A stretch of DNA of 8,867 bases from an uncultured Actinomycetes bacterium (GTDB lineage Bacteria; Actinomycetota; Actinomycetes; S36-B12), in NCBI GenBank assembly GCA_937876275.1, contig CALFIA010000174.1:1-8867 (forward strand), read 5' to 3'. Below are positions 1 through 5,758 of this stretch, piece after piece. How positions within the stretch are numbered: the first letter of the stretch is position 1; the number at the start of each line of letters is the position of its first letter. Made by a program: the position numbers and the translations under genes. The notes below the pieces were generated by a model. It was not told the origin of the DNA. It did not search any database and worked only from the letters and a program-made list of their open reading frames with translations.

Positions 1-878
1 CTGCGGTGAATCCAAGAGTCGATGTCATCAACATCGTGCTCAACTCGAGTTTTCACACTCTCAGCCGCATTCTCGCTTCGCGCCTGCTCCAAGAGCTTTT
101 CTCGCTTGGCTGCGACCGCACCCTCGGCTGCCTCACGCGCCAGTTGCCCACCACCTGGGCCACGTAGGGCGTAGGCCAGCACGACTGCGAGTGTTGCTCC
201 CGCGAGCGGACCAACGAGATAGATCCAGTACGCGGTGAAGTTATTCGCGATGAGGTCGGGTGCGAAGGAGCGCACCGGGTTCATCGATGCCCCTTCGAGA
301 GGACTAGCCCAGAGCCCGGCGAGGGCGATGTAGCCGCCTACCGCGAGAGCGCCGATCGGTCCGATGTTCTGGGCGCCGGATGCGGTGCCGAGAATGACAC
401 TCACCAAACCCAGAGTCAGGATGAATTCCATCGCGAGCCCCGCCCATGGCGATGTTCCGCTCGCCGGGTAGGTCGCGCCATTGCTCGCCGAGACACCCAC
501 AACCCACTGCAAGAAGCCGACAGCGAGAAGTCCACCGATGATCTGGGCGAGGATGTAAGGAATAACGCGCCGCCAGGGAAAGTCACCGCGTAGGGCAAAG
601 GCGAAGCTCACCGCGGGGTTCAAATGAGCACCGGAGATCTTGCCCATGAACAAGATGATCGCCATGACCATGAGGCCTGGCGCCACTACAGCCGCCGCAC
701 GAGACACAGTGCCCGGGTAAGCAACTGCCATCATCCCGCCGCCCGCAGCCACGAGAACAAGGAAGAAGGTGCCAAGAACCTCCGACAGAAGTCGGCGCCA
801 GCCGTAGGCAGGATTCGCGAAGTCTGCCCTCTCGTCAATGACATCACGGGCCATGGTGTTCAAGGCAAGGTCGCTCAC
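1..878 (-). CDS. MIP-family aquaporin/aquaglyceroporin (C-terminus cut by window edge)
   Basis: A membrane channel for water or small neutral solutes. The visible 292 codons contain both MIP half-helix motifs: SGAHLNPAVSF with NPA at residues 87-89, and GASMNPVRSF with NPV at 200-202, followed by the conserved selectivity-filter Arg203. Hydrophobic segments lie around residues 34-55, 62-78, 106-128, 147-166, 175-193 and 217-239, giving the expected six helices. The GTG at 878 is preferred because AGGAGA lies 10-11 nt upstream; the in-frame ATG at 854 has no ribosome binding site. The second motif carries Val instead of Ala, a change also known in some plant NIP channels. From about residue 240 there is a charged, Ala/Glu/Lys-rich cytoplasmic tail, probably helical, that continues past position 1. 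It is divergent from the cellulase gene. Water versus glycerol specificity cannot be decided from sequence alone. Confidence 0.92.
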   Translation of the reverse strand, partial: MSDLALNTMARDVIDERADFANPAYGWRRLLSEVLGTFFLVLVAAGGGMMAVAYPGTVSRAAAVVAPGLMVMAIILFMGKISGAHLNPAVSFAFALRGDFPWRRVIPYILAQIIGGLLAVGFLQWVVGVSASNGATYPASGTSPWAGLAMEFILTLGLVSVILGTASGAQNIGPIGALAVGGYIALAGLWASPLEGASMNPVRSFAPDLIANNFTAYWIYLVGPLAGATLAVVLAYALRGPGGGQLAREAAEGAVAAKREKLLEQARSENAAESVKTRVEHDVDDIDSWIHR

Positions 879-964
879 GGGGTAAGTCTCTCCTACGCTG
901 CGGCAGAAGCAAGCAACACGACTACGTCGACCAGAAGACGCTCCGCAGGGCCGAGCTAGCGCTT

Positions 965-976
965 TCGGGTACCCGA
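965..976. promoter_or_regulatory. 12-bp perfect palindrome upstream of the aquaporin gene
   Basis: TCGGGTACCCGA is a perfect 12-bp palindrome 87 bp upstream of the aquaporin GTG, in the divergent intergenic region. Its position suits an operator, but no known regulator can be assigned and chance occurrence in GC-rich DNA is possible. Confidence 0.3.
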
Positions 977-1013
977 GACCCTGGTTCACGAACGTCCTTG
1001 CACATGTCCATCC

Positions 1014-1028
1014 AGGGTTAACCCTAAT
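1014..1028. promoter_or_regulatory. GGG-N4-CCCTAAT dyad, candidate operator of the cellulase gene
   Basis: AGGGTTAACCCTAAT contains the palindrome AGGGTTAACCCT. Its GGG-N4-CCCTAAT core recurs in the perfect dyad at 5572-5591, upstream of the secreted propeller gene. It lies about 94 bp before the leader ORF start and 129 bp before the cellulase ATG. The shared core and similar placement before two genes for secreted proteins suggest one transcription factor; its family is unknown. Confidence 0.5.
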
Positions 1029-1037
1029 TTCCCCATC

Positions 1038-1083
1038 AGCGGGAACTCCGTACTCACTGTCGCCGTCATAGCGGGAAATTCCC
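1038..1083. promoter_or_regulatory. Two AGCGGGAA boxes 32 bp apart, the second inside a GGGAAATTCCC palindrome
   Basis: AGCGGGAA occurs at 1038-1045 and again at 1070-1077, about three helical turns apart. Both are followed by a TCC-type half (AGCGGGAACTCC and AGCGGGAAATTCC), and the second forms the 11-bp palindrome GGGAAATTCCC at 1073-1083. This resembles paired binding sites on one DNA face. A TACAAC hexamer at 1089-1094 could be a -10 element just downstream, which would place the boxes over the promoter. Regulator unknown; the -10 call is weak. Confidence 0.3.
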
Positions 1084-1121
1084 CTGGATACAACCTTGCG
1101 CTTCAGTGAAGGAGCCCGTTC

Positions 1122-1160
1122 ATGTCAGTAACGACTCACGTCTTTCGGTCATGCTCATGA
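1122..1160 (+). CDS. 12-codon leader ORF overlapping the cellulase start (ATGA)
   Basis: This small ORF starts at ATG 1122 with a strong ribosome binding site (AAGGAG at 1109-1114, 7 nt spacing) and encodes MSVTTHVFRSCS. Its TGA at 1158-1160 overlaps the ATG at 1157-1159 that begins the cellulase signal peptide. The cellulase ATG itself lacks a Shine-Dalgarno sequence, so the arrangement looks like translational coupling: ribosomes load on the leader and re-initiate at the ATGA. Alternatives are a sequencing or real frameshift that separated an original start at 1122 from the cellulase frame, or use of the upstream in-frame GTG at 1106, which has no ribosome binding site. The peptide resembles no family I recognise. 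Confidence 0.45.
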   Translation: MSVTTHVFRSCS

Positions 1161-3199
1161 GAATTAGACGAAATTTCGCCTTCGTCGTCACGGCGAGTTC
1201 TGTCGTTGCCGCGACAATGCTCGCCATCTCGGCAGCAACGGCGGGCAGCGCTGCTCAGGCCGCGCCCACGACATCCCAGGCGCCGACACTTGCAGCGCGT
1301 GCCGGCACGGTGATGCCCTCGTTCCCGCTCTCAACCTCAGGCAACATGATCGTCGATGCGTCAGGAAAGTCCGTCACGCTGCAGGGAGTCAACTGGTTCG
1401 GCTTCGAGACGGCGAATCATGCACCGCATGGTCTCTGGACTCGCGACTACATCGACATGCTGACTCAGATCAAGCAACAGGGCTTCAACACGATCCGCAT
1501 GCCATTCTCCCTGCAAGCCCTTGCCTCGAACACGACAAGCGGCATTGACTACGCCAACGGCCGCAACGCAGCACTTGCCGGCAAGACTCCGCAGCAGGTC
1601 ATGGACATCATCATCGACGAGGCTGCGAAGCAGGGCTTAATGGTGCTGCTCGATTGTCACTCGCTCGCCGATGACGGATTCATGCACGAGCTCTGGTATG
1701 GCCAGGGTGGATTCACTGAGGCTGACTGGATCTCCACCTGGCAGTCACTCGCAACGCGATACGCGACTCGTCCCAATGTGATCGGAGCGGACCTCAAGAA
1801 CGAACCGCACGGCTCGGCAACGTGGGGCACCGGTGCGGCGAACGACTGGCGTCGAGCAGCCGAAGCGGCCGGCAATGCTGTTCTTGCCAAGAACCCTTCT
1901 TGGCTTGTCATGGTCGAAGGTATCGAAGGCCCGGTCGCTGGCGGCCAGGTGCTCAACCAGAACTGGTGGGGCGGCAACCTCGAAGGGGTGCGACAGAATC
2001 CCGTGCGCCTGAACGTCGCCCACAAGCTCGTGTACTCAGTTCACGAGTACGGCCCCGTGGTGTACGCGCAGCCATGGTTCTCGCTGCCTGATGTGGTGTC
2101 AGCTCTCTATGACCGCTGGAACACCGGCTTCGGCTACATCTTTGACTCGGGCACAGCCCCGATCCTCGTCGGCGAATTCGGTGCCAAGACAGTCGGCACT
2201 GACAACGCTGAAGGAAAGTGGTTCCGGCAGTTCTCCGACTACCTGAGCGCCAAGGGGATGAGCTGGACCTTCTGGGCCTGGAATCCGAATTCGGGAGATA
2301 CCGGTGGCGTGCTGAAAGACGACTGGAACACGGTGAACGCCGACAAGATGGCCCTACTCACCCAACTCATGCAGCGCCAACTGATCAGTTTCCCAGGCAG
2401 ACCCGCAACAATTCCCGCAGGAAATGGCGGAGTGGTGACGCCGCTGCCTAGTGTGTCAGCATCCCCCGCTTCGACGCCTACCCCCACGGCTTCAATATCC
2501 AGCGCTCTCTCGACTCCGACATCGGTAGGTATCACCGCCACGACGACGTATTCATCGGACTGGGGTGCAGGGTTCTGTGCAAAGGTCGATGTCACAACGA
2601 CACTGAAGTCTCCGGTGACCTGGTCGGTAAACCAGCCGATCGCAGGAAGTGTCACTAACTTCTGGAACAGCTCGGCTCGCGATGCATCCGGTCAGAAGGT
2701 ATTCACCGGAGCTAGCTGGAACACCTCCGTGTCGGCGACGTCGCCCACTTCATTCGGCTACTGCGCAGATCGCGTGAACACAGCTCCCACGCCGACGGCA
2801 ACCCCGACTCCCGTCATCACTCCAACTGTGGCACCAACACCTGTTCCGACACCTACGCCCACGTCGCCATCGAATAACTCCCGAATCTCTGTCACGTACA
2901 CCGTGACATCAGACTGGGGCAGCGGTCGAACGGTGTCTGTGGTGGTGCGCAATCTTGGAGCGACGGCTGTCAATGGCTGGAGCATCACGATGCCGTGGCA
3001 AGGCACGAATGTGGCACCGTGGAATGCCGTAGCCAGCGCGAGAAATGGAAGTGAGACGTTCACTAACGAGGCATGGAACGGGCAGATCCCGGCGGGTGGT
3101 TCTACATCATTCGGATTCAATGAATCCGGTGCAGTGTCGACACCTTTAACCTGCGCCGCAACAGTGGCTGGTGCTGCCACCACGTGTCGCATCGGCTAA
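1157..3199 (+). CDS. Secreted GH5 cellulase (endo-beta-1,4-glucanase) with two CBM2-like modules
   Basis: An extracellular beta-1,4-glucanase predicted to cleave cellulose internally. Numbering from ATG 1157 (680 aa): signal peptide 1-35 (MRIRRN start, cleavage after AQA), GH5 catalytic domain about 63-412, Ser/Thr/Pro linker about 422-460, CBM2-like module about 460-539, Thr-Pro linker 540-575, CBM2 module 576-680. The retaining acid/base is Glu216 in NEPH and the nucleophile Glu340 in GEFG; NWFGFET near the domain start and WTFWAWNP near its end resemble the Acidothermus E1 type (GH5 subfamily 1). The second CBM2 looks canonical, with several Trp residues and Cys666/Cys677; the first is shorter and diverged but keeps SDWGAGFC. 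The frame is open back to GTG 1106, but the signal peptide and the leader-ORF overlap favour ATG 1157. It is monocistronic, ending at a hairpin. Exact substrate (cellulose, beta-glucan or mannan) is inferred. Confidence 0.93.
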   Translation: MRIRRNFAFVVTASSVVAATMLAISAATAGSAAQAAPTTSQAPTLAARAGTVMPSFPLSTSGNMIVDASGKSVTLQGVNWFGFETANHAPHGLWTRDYIDMLTQIKQQGFNTIRMPFSLQALASNTTSGIDYANGRNAALAGKTPQQVMDIIIDEAAKQGLMVLLDCHSLADDGFMHELWYGQGGFTEADWISTWQSLATRYATRPNVIGADLKNEPHGSATWGTGAANDWRRAAEAAGNAVLAKNPSWLVMVEGIEGPVAGGQVLNQNWWGGNLEGVRQNPVRLNVAHKLVYSVHEYGPVVYAQPWFSLPDVVSALYDRWNTGFGYIFDSGTAPILVGEFGAKTVGTDNAEGKWFRQFSDYLSAKGMSWTFWAWNPNSGDTGGVLKDDWNTVNADKMALLTQLMQRQLISFPGRPATIPAGNGGVVTPLPSVSASPASTPTPTASISSALSTPTSVGITATTTYSSDWGAGFCAKVDVTTTLKSPVTWSVNQPIAGSVTNFWNSSARDASGQKVFTGASWNTSVSATSPTSFGYCADRVNTAPTPTATPTPVITPTVAPTPVPTPTPTSPSNNSRISVTYTVTSDWGSGRTVSVVVRNLGATAVNGWSITMPWQGTNVAPWNAVASARNGSETFTNEAWNGQIPAGGSTSFGFNESGAVSTPLTCAATVAGAATTCRIG

Positions 3200-3212
3200 C
3201 AGGTCAACTTCT

Positions 3213-3246
3213 CGAGGGCGTCCGCCATCACCGCCGGGCGCCCTCG
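3213..3246 (+). terminator. Terminator-like hairpin after the cellulase gene
   Basis: CGAGGGCG (3213-3220) and CGCCCTCG (3239-3246) form a perfect 8-bp stem around an 18-nt loop, starting 13 nt after the cellulase stop. There is no immediate T-tract; a TTTTT run appears about 25 nt later. It probably separates the cellulase transcript from the acetyltransferase gene. Confidence 0.6.
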
Positions 3247-3295
3247 TGCATGATTCAGAACCTGCACCCCGTTTTTGTTCATCTAGGATCCCGTC

Positions 3296-4348
3296 ATGAC
3301 TGACACGCATAGCGGAGACCTGACTTCCCCCGAGGCCGACTCGGTCACGATCGAGTTCCTCTCCGCCGATGACGCAGGAATCCTGGTCGGTCTGGTCACC
3401 GAGGTGTATGGGGACTCCTACGACGCGGACTGGGTCTACCAGCAAGCAGAGGTCGCACGGCGAATCTCCGAGGGCACACTGATCAGCATGGTCGGCCGTG
3501 ATGCAGATGGCACAGTTATCGGGCACATGGCGCTCATGGTCGAGAACGGCATCACCACAGTCGTTCACTCCGGCGTCGCAGTGGTGTCGAAATCAGCCCG
3601 TGGCCACCACCTGTTCACCCGAATGAAGGAGTTCGGGGCGAAATGGGCGTCGTCGGCCGGATTCTTCGGAATCTTCAGCGAGGCCACCGCCGCACACCCG
3701 TACAGCCAGAAAGCCAATGTGGACCTCGGGGCCGCGGAGACCGGCTTTCTCCTGGGCTGGATTCCGAAAAGCGTCGCCAACAACGCCGTGGACGGCCGCG
3801 AGGCGCACCGCGAGTCAGTTGCGCTGTTCTACCTGAAGACCAATGACGGCCCCGATCGCCACGTCTATGCCCCTGCTCGACATCGCGACGTCATCAACAA
3901 CATCATCACGGCGACGCAGATTCACGGACACATCGCCATCGCTCCTTCGGACACAGAGGTACCTAAGCATTCCGAAGTCAGAGTGCAGGCCAAGGTCGAT
4001 CACAACCTCGCGATCATCACCGTCGTCACCCCCGGCGCTGACATTCTCGAGGTTCTCACCTCGACACGCGACCGACTCGTAAATGAGGACGGTCGTGATG
4101 CCGTGTACGCGGACTTCCCGCTGGAATTGCCCACCACTCAGGTTGTTCTTGATGACTGTGACGACACCTTGATGATGGGCTTTGCCGGAGTCTTCCCCAA
4201 TCAGCATGTTGGGGGCGGCGCGCTTCGACTGCAGTCATTGCACAATGTCGATATTCATGCGGGAGAAATCTCCACGGCATCCGCGCACGGAGACCAGCTG
4301 CTCGCCTACGTCATAGCTGACCTTGGGCGTACCCACGCCAACTACTAA
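3296..4348 (+). CDS. GNAT-type N-acetyltransferase with an uncharacterised C-terminal domain
   Basis: A 350-residue cytoplasmic protein with no signal peptide or membrane segment. Residues about 17-157 read as a GNAT fold: VTIEFLSADD at the start, GTVIGHMAL (72-80) as the central strands, then VAVVSKSARGHHLFTRM (94-110), where the acetyl-CoA pyrophosphate loop would be (ARGHH in place of the usual R/Q-x-x-G-x-G/A), and SEATAAHPYSQKANVDLGAAETGF (128-151). Residues 160-350 form a second domain, ending in a segment (about 290-345) containing MMGFAGVFPNQ and QLLAYVIADLG, that I cannot name. The protein is about twice the length of a simple GNAT enzyme. Only a weak TAGGA precedes the ATG. Its stop codon directly abuts the 54-bp repeat, and the gene is convergent with the propeller gene. 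Substrate unknown. Confidence 0.7.
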   Translation: MTDTHSGDLTSPEADSVTIEFLSADDAGILVGLVTEVYGDSYDADWVYQQAEVARRISEGTLISMVGRDADGTVIGHMALMVENGITTVVHSGVAVVSKSARGHHLFTRMKEFGAKWASSAGFFGIFSEATAAHPYSQKANVDLGAAETGFLLGWIPKSVANNAVDGREAHRESVALFYLKTNDGPDRHVYAPARHRDVINNIITATQIHGHIAIAPSDTEVPKHSEVRVQAKVDHNLAIITVVTPGADILEVLTSTRDRLVNEDGRDAVYADFPLELPTTQVVLDDCDDTLMMGFAGVFPNQHVGGGALRLQSLHNVDIHAGEISTASAHGDQLLAYVIADLGRTHANY

Positions 4349-4402
4349 GAGCCGCCTCGGGGAGCCGTCGTTGCGCTCCTCCCAAATCCCGAGCACACCG
4401 CG
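4349..4402. repeat. 54-bp direct repeat, left copy (tRNA 3'-end-like)
   Basis: This copy matches 5690-5743 at 52 of 54 positions (differences at 4364 and 4371). Its first 15 bases, GAGCCGCCTCGGGGA, also equal the complement of the 3' end of the tRNA-Thr gene at 5761-5775. It fills the gap between the convergent acetyltransferase (stop at 4346-4348) and propeller (stop at 4407-4409) genes. CTCGGG near its start can pair with CCCGAG at 4387-4392, so it may also work as a bidirectional terminator. Whether it is an attachment-site remnant or a terminator repeat is unresolved. Confidence 0.8.
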
Positions 4403-4406
4403 GGAT

Positions 4407-5471
4407 CTACTGAACCGACCAGGAACCCGCGGAGGTGAAGTACGGCTGACGCTGACAGACGTAACCGCCCGTACCGTTGTTGGGCCACTGCTGCCAACTG
4501 GCACCCCAGCCGACGTACTGCCTTTCGGCGATTCCGGCCCAATTCACCCAACTCGGCGCGTTGTTCGCGCACTTGTCGTCGATGCCGCGCCCGTAGGCCT
4601 GCATCGGGGCCGTAGGAACATCGGGGCCAGCGGCCGCTACCGCGATGGACAGGCTGAGGCCGCCGTAGGTGGCCGCGTAAACGGTGCTGCCGACCGCAAA
4701 CGCGGCCAGACCGATGTTACTGCCGAGCCCGTTCGCGGTGGTCTTGTTAGCAAACGTAGTTCCACCATCGACCGAGATGCTCAGGCCGCCCAAAGTGGCA
4801 GCGTAGACAGTGCTGCCGACGGCATAAACGCCGAACACGTTGCTGTTCCCGAGACCGTTGACGGCGGTCCTGTTGGTGAACGTGAATCCGCCATCGACCG
4901 AGATGCTCAGGCCGCCATTGGTGGCAGCGTAGATGATGCCCCCAGAGGTAAGTACTCCAGATACGAAGTTGTTGCCGAGCCCATTGCCAGTCGTCCGATT
5001 GATGAAGGTGGCACCTCCATCGGTAGAGATGCTCAAGCCGCCGTTCGTGGCGGCGTACACGGAGCTGCCGACGACATAGACGCCGTGCAGAAGGTTGCTC
5101 CCGAGTCCGTTGGAGGTCGTCTTGTTGGTGAACGTGGATCCGCCATCGGTAGAGATACTCAGGCCGCCGTAGGTCGCGGCGTAAACAGTGCTCCCCACGG
5201 CAAACACCCCGAGAGTGTAATTATCACCCAGTCCGTTAGCGGTGGTCTTGTTGACGAACGAAGTGCCTCCATCGGTAGAGATACTCAGGCCGCCGTACGT
5301 GGCGGCGTAGACGGTGCTCCCCATGGCATACACGCTGTTCACCTGGTCGTTTCCGAGCCCGTTGGAGGTCGTCTTGTTGGTGAACTCCATGCCGGCTTGC
5401 GCTACGGGGGCAAGGCCGACTCCACCGATTAGTACAGTCAACGACGCAACAGCTATCAGGACCTTACGCAA
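4407..5471 (-). CDS. Secreted Asp-box repeat (beta-propeller-like) protein with C-terminal two-Cys domain
   Basis: A predicted secreted 354-residue protein. The TTG at 5471 is chosen because GGAGG ends 5 nt upstream and the product starts with a clean signal peptide (MRKVLIAVASL..., cleavage after AQA at residue 26); the TTG at 5498 in the same frame has no ribosome binding site. Residues 28-279 are six tandem 42-residue repeats with the pattern F-x-N-(K/R)-T-x-x-NGLG...VYAAT-x-GGLSIS-x-DGG. The S-x-DGG-x-x-F part matches Asp-box (BNR) turns of beta-propellers, so six blades are likely. Residues about 291-354 form a separate domain rich in Trp with Cys301 and Cys339, ending GGYVCQRQPYF...WSVQ. 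No catalytic residues are recognised; a binding or surface role is inferred. It is bracketed by 54-bp repeats and preceded by the dyad at 5572-5591. Confidence 0.85.
   Translation of the reverse strand: MRKVLIAVASLTVLIGGVGLAPVAQAGMEFTNKTTSNGLGNDQVNSVYAMGSTVYAATYGGLSISTDGGTSFVNKTTANGLGDNYTLGVFAVGSTVYAATYGGLSISTDGGSTFTNKTTSNGLGSNLLHGVYVVGSSVYAATNGGLSISTDGGATFINRTTGNGLGNNFVSGVLTSGGIIYAATNGGLSISVDGGFTFTNRTAVNGLGNSNVFGVYAVGSTVYAATLGGLSISVDGGTTFANKTTANGLGSNIGLAAFAVGSTVYAATYGGLSLSIAVAAAGPDVPTAPMQAYGRGIDDKCANNAPSWVNWAGIAERQYVGWGASWQQWPNNGTGGYVCQRQPYFTSAGSWSVQ
4635..5390 (-). repeat. Six tandem 126-bp coding repeats (42 aa each)
   Basis: The sequence CTCAGGCCGCC and close variants recurs every 126 bp on the plus strand, giving six in-phase units inside the propeller gene. 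The core encoding YAAT-x-GGLSIS is strongly conserved at the DNA level, while the stretch after NGLG varies most. The last unit diverges after GGLSLS. The high DNA similarity suggests recent amplification or gene conversion and possible copy-number variation. Confidence 0.9.
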
Positions 5472-5558
5472 GTGAACCTCCGGGGCTGGATGCCTCAACG
5501 GAGCACCACGTTTATCCCCCGATTGTGCGAGGCTACTTCGCGCAGCGACAGACGGCGA

Positions 5559-5572
5559 CTTGCGAACGCAAG
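5559..5572. promoter_or_regulatory. CTTGCG-N2-CGCAAG inverted repeat next to the dyad operator
   Basis: CTTGCGAACGCAAG has 6-bp arms with a 2-bp centre and abuts the GATTAGGG dyad, sharing one base with it. It lies about 88 bp upstream of the propeller start codon. It may be a second regulator site or form a hairpin at the 5' end of the transcript. No comparable element was seen upstream of the cellulase gene. Confidence 0.35.
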
Positions 5573-5591
5573 ATTAGGGCTACCCCTAATC
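5572..5591. promoter_or_regulatory. Perfect 8-bp dyad, candidate operator of the propeller gene
   Basis: GATTAGGG and CCCTAATC are perfect 8-bp arms around CTAC. The core GGG-N4-CCCTAAT is shared with 1015-1028 upstream of the cellulase gene. The dyad sits about 100 bp before the TTG start of the secreted propeller gene, similar to its placement at the cellulase. Dyads of this shape are typical of dimeric regulators; the regulator is not in the window. Confidence 0.55.
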
Positions 5592-5617
5592 CCACGAACA
5601 TGAAGTTCTCGTCATTC

Positions 5618-5683
5618 TCACCTCACCGTGCATGGGCTCGCGGTGATGAAACTCAGCTGACGCTGGCATACCCAGCCGAAACC
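5618..5683 (-). pseudogene. Remnant of a C-terminal domain like that of the propeller protein
   Basis: Read on the minus strand, 21 codons and a TGA stop give GFGWVCQRQLSFITASPCTVR. This lines up with the end of the neighbouring propeller protein (GGYVCQRQPYFTSAGSWSVQ) through G-aromatic-VCQRQ, the Phe three residues on, and a stop at nearly the same place. The similarity stops a few bases before the right 54-bp repeat copy (5690), and no start or signal sequence precedes it. It looks like the tail of a lost paralogue cut off where the repeat begins. The match is short, so chance or a shared mobile C-terminal tag cannot be excluded. Confidence 0.45.
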
Positions 5684-5689
5684 TGTGTG

Positions 5690-5743
5690 GAGCCGCCTCG
5701 GGGAACCGTCGCTGCGCTCCTCCCAAATCCCGAGCACACCGCG
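5690..5743. repeat. 54-bp direct repeat, right copy (tRNA 3'-end-like)
   Basis: This is the second copy of the repeat at 4349-4402 (52/54 identical, 1341 bp apart, same orientation). Extended leftwards to 5688 it carries TGGAGCCGCCTCGGGGA, a 17-base exact match to 5759-5775, which is the last 13 bases of the tRNA-Thr body, the discriminator and CCA. It lies just downstream of the tRNA on the minus strand, as the left copy lies just downstream of the propeller gene. Confidence 0.8.
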
Positions 5744-5757
5744 ATGCTCCGCATCGC
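5741..5757 (-). terminator. Hairpin immediately 3' of tRNA-Thr
   Basis: GCGATGC and GCATCGC form a perfect 7-bp stem with a 3-nt loop, beginning 1 nt after the encoded CCA of the tRNA on the minus strand. It could end tRNA transcription or act in 3' trailer processing. There is no T-tract behind it. It overlaps the last three bases of the right 54-bp repeat, and the left copy has no equivalent hairpin. Confidence 0.5.
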
Positions 5758-5758
5758 A

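Noticed and set aside
807..815. Additional NPA motif in the aquaporin N-terminus (residues 22-24)
   Set aside because: It lies before the first membrane helix and lacks the surrounding SGxHxNPA context, so it is coincidental.
1106..1156. GTG 1106 as the cellulase start
   Set aside because: It has no ribosome binding site and would put 17 polar residues before a normal signal peptide. The AAGGAG lies inside this stretch and serves the ATG at 1122 in another frame.
4349..4402. Insertion sequence ends or terminal inverted repeats
   Set aside because: The two copies are direct, not inverted, and no transposase or target-site duplication is visible.
4635..5390. CRISPR-like array from the regular 126-bp spacing
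   Set aside because: The repeats are in-frame coding units of one protein, and the variable parts are too similar to each other to be spacers.
4323..5432. Long plus-strand open frame opposite the propeller gene
   Set aside because: It is the antisense shadow of a repetitive gene with a clear signal peptide and ribosome binding site. Its own product is a low-complexity Gly/Arg/Asp repeat with no recognisable domain.
5472..5498. TTG 5498 as the propeller gene start
   Set aside because: The TTG at 5471 has GGAGG at ideal spacing and gives a clean signal peptide; the earlier TTG has neither.
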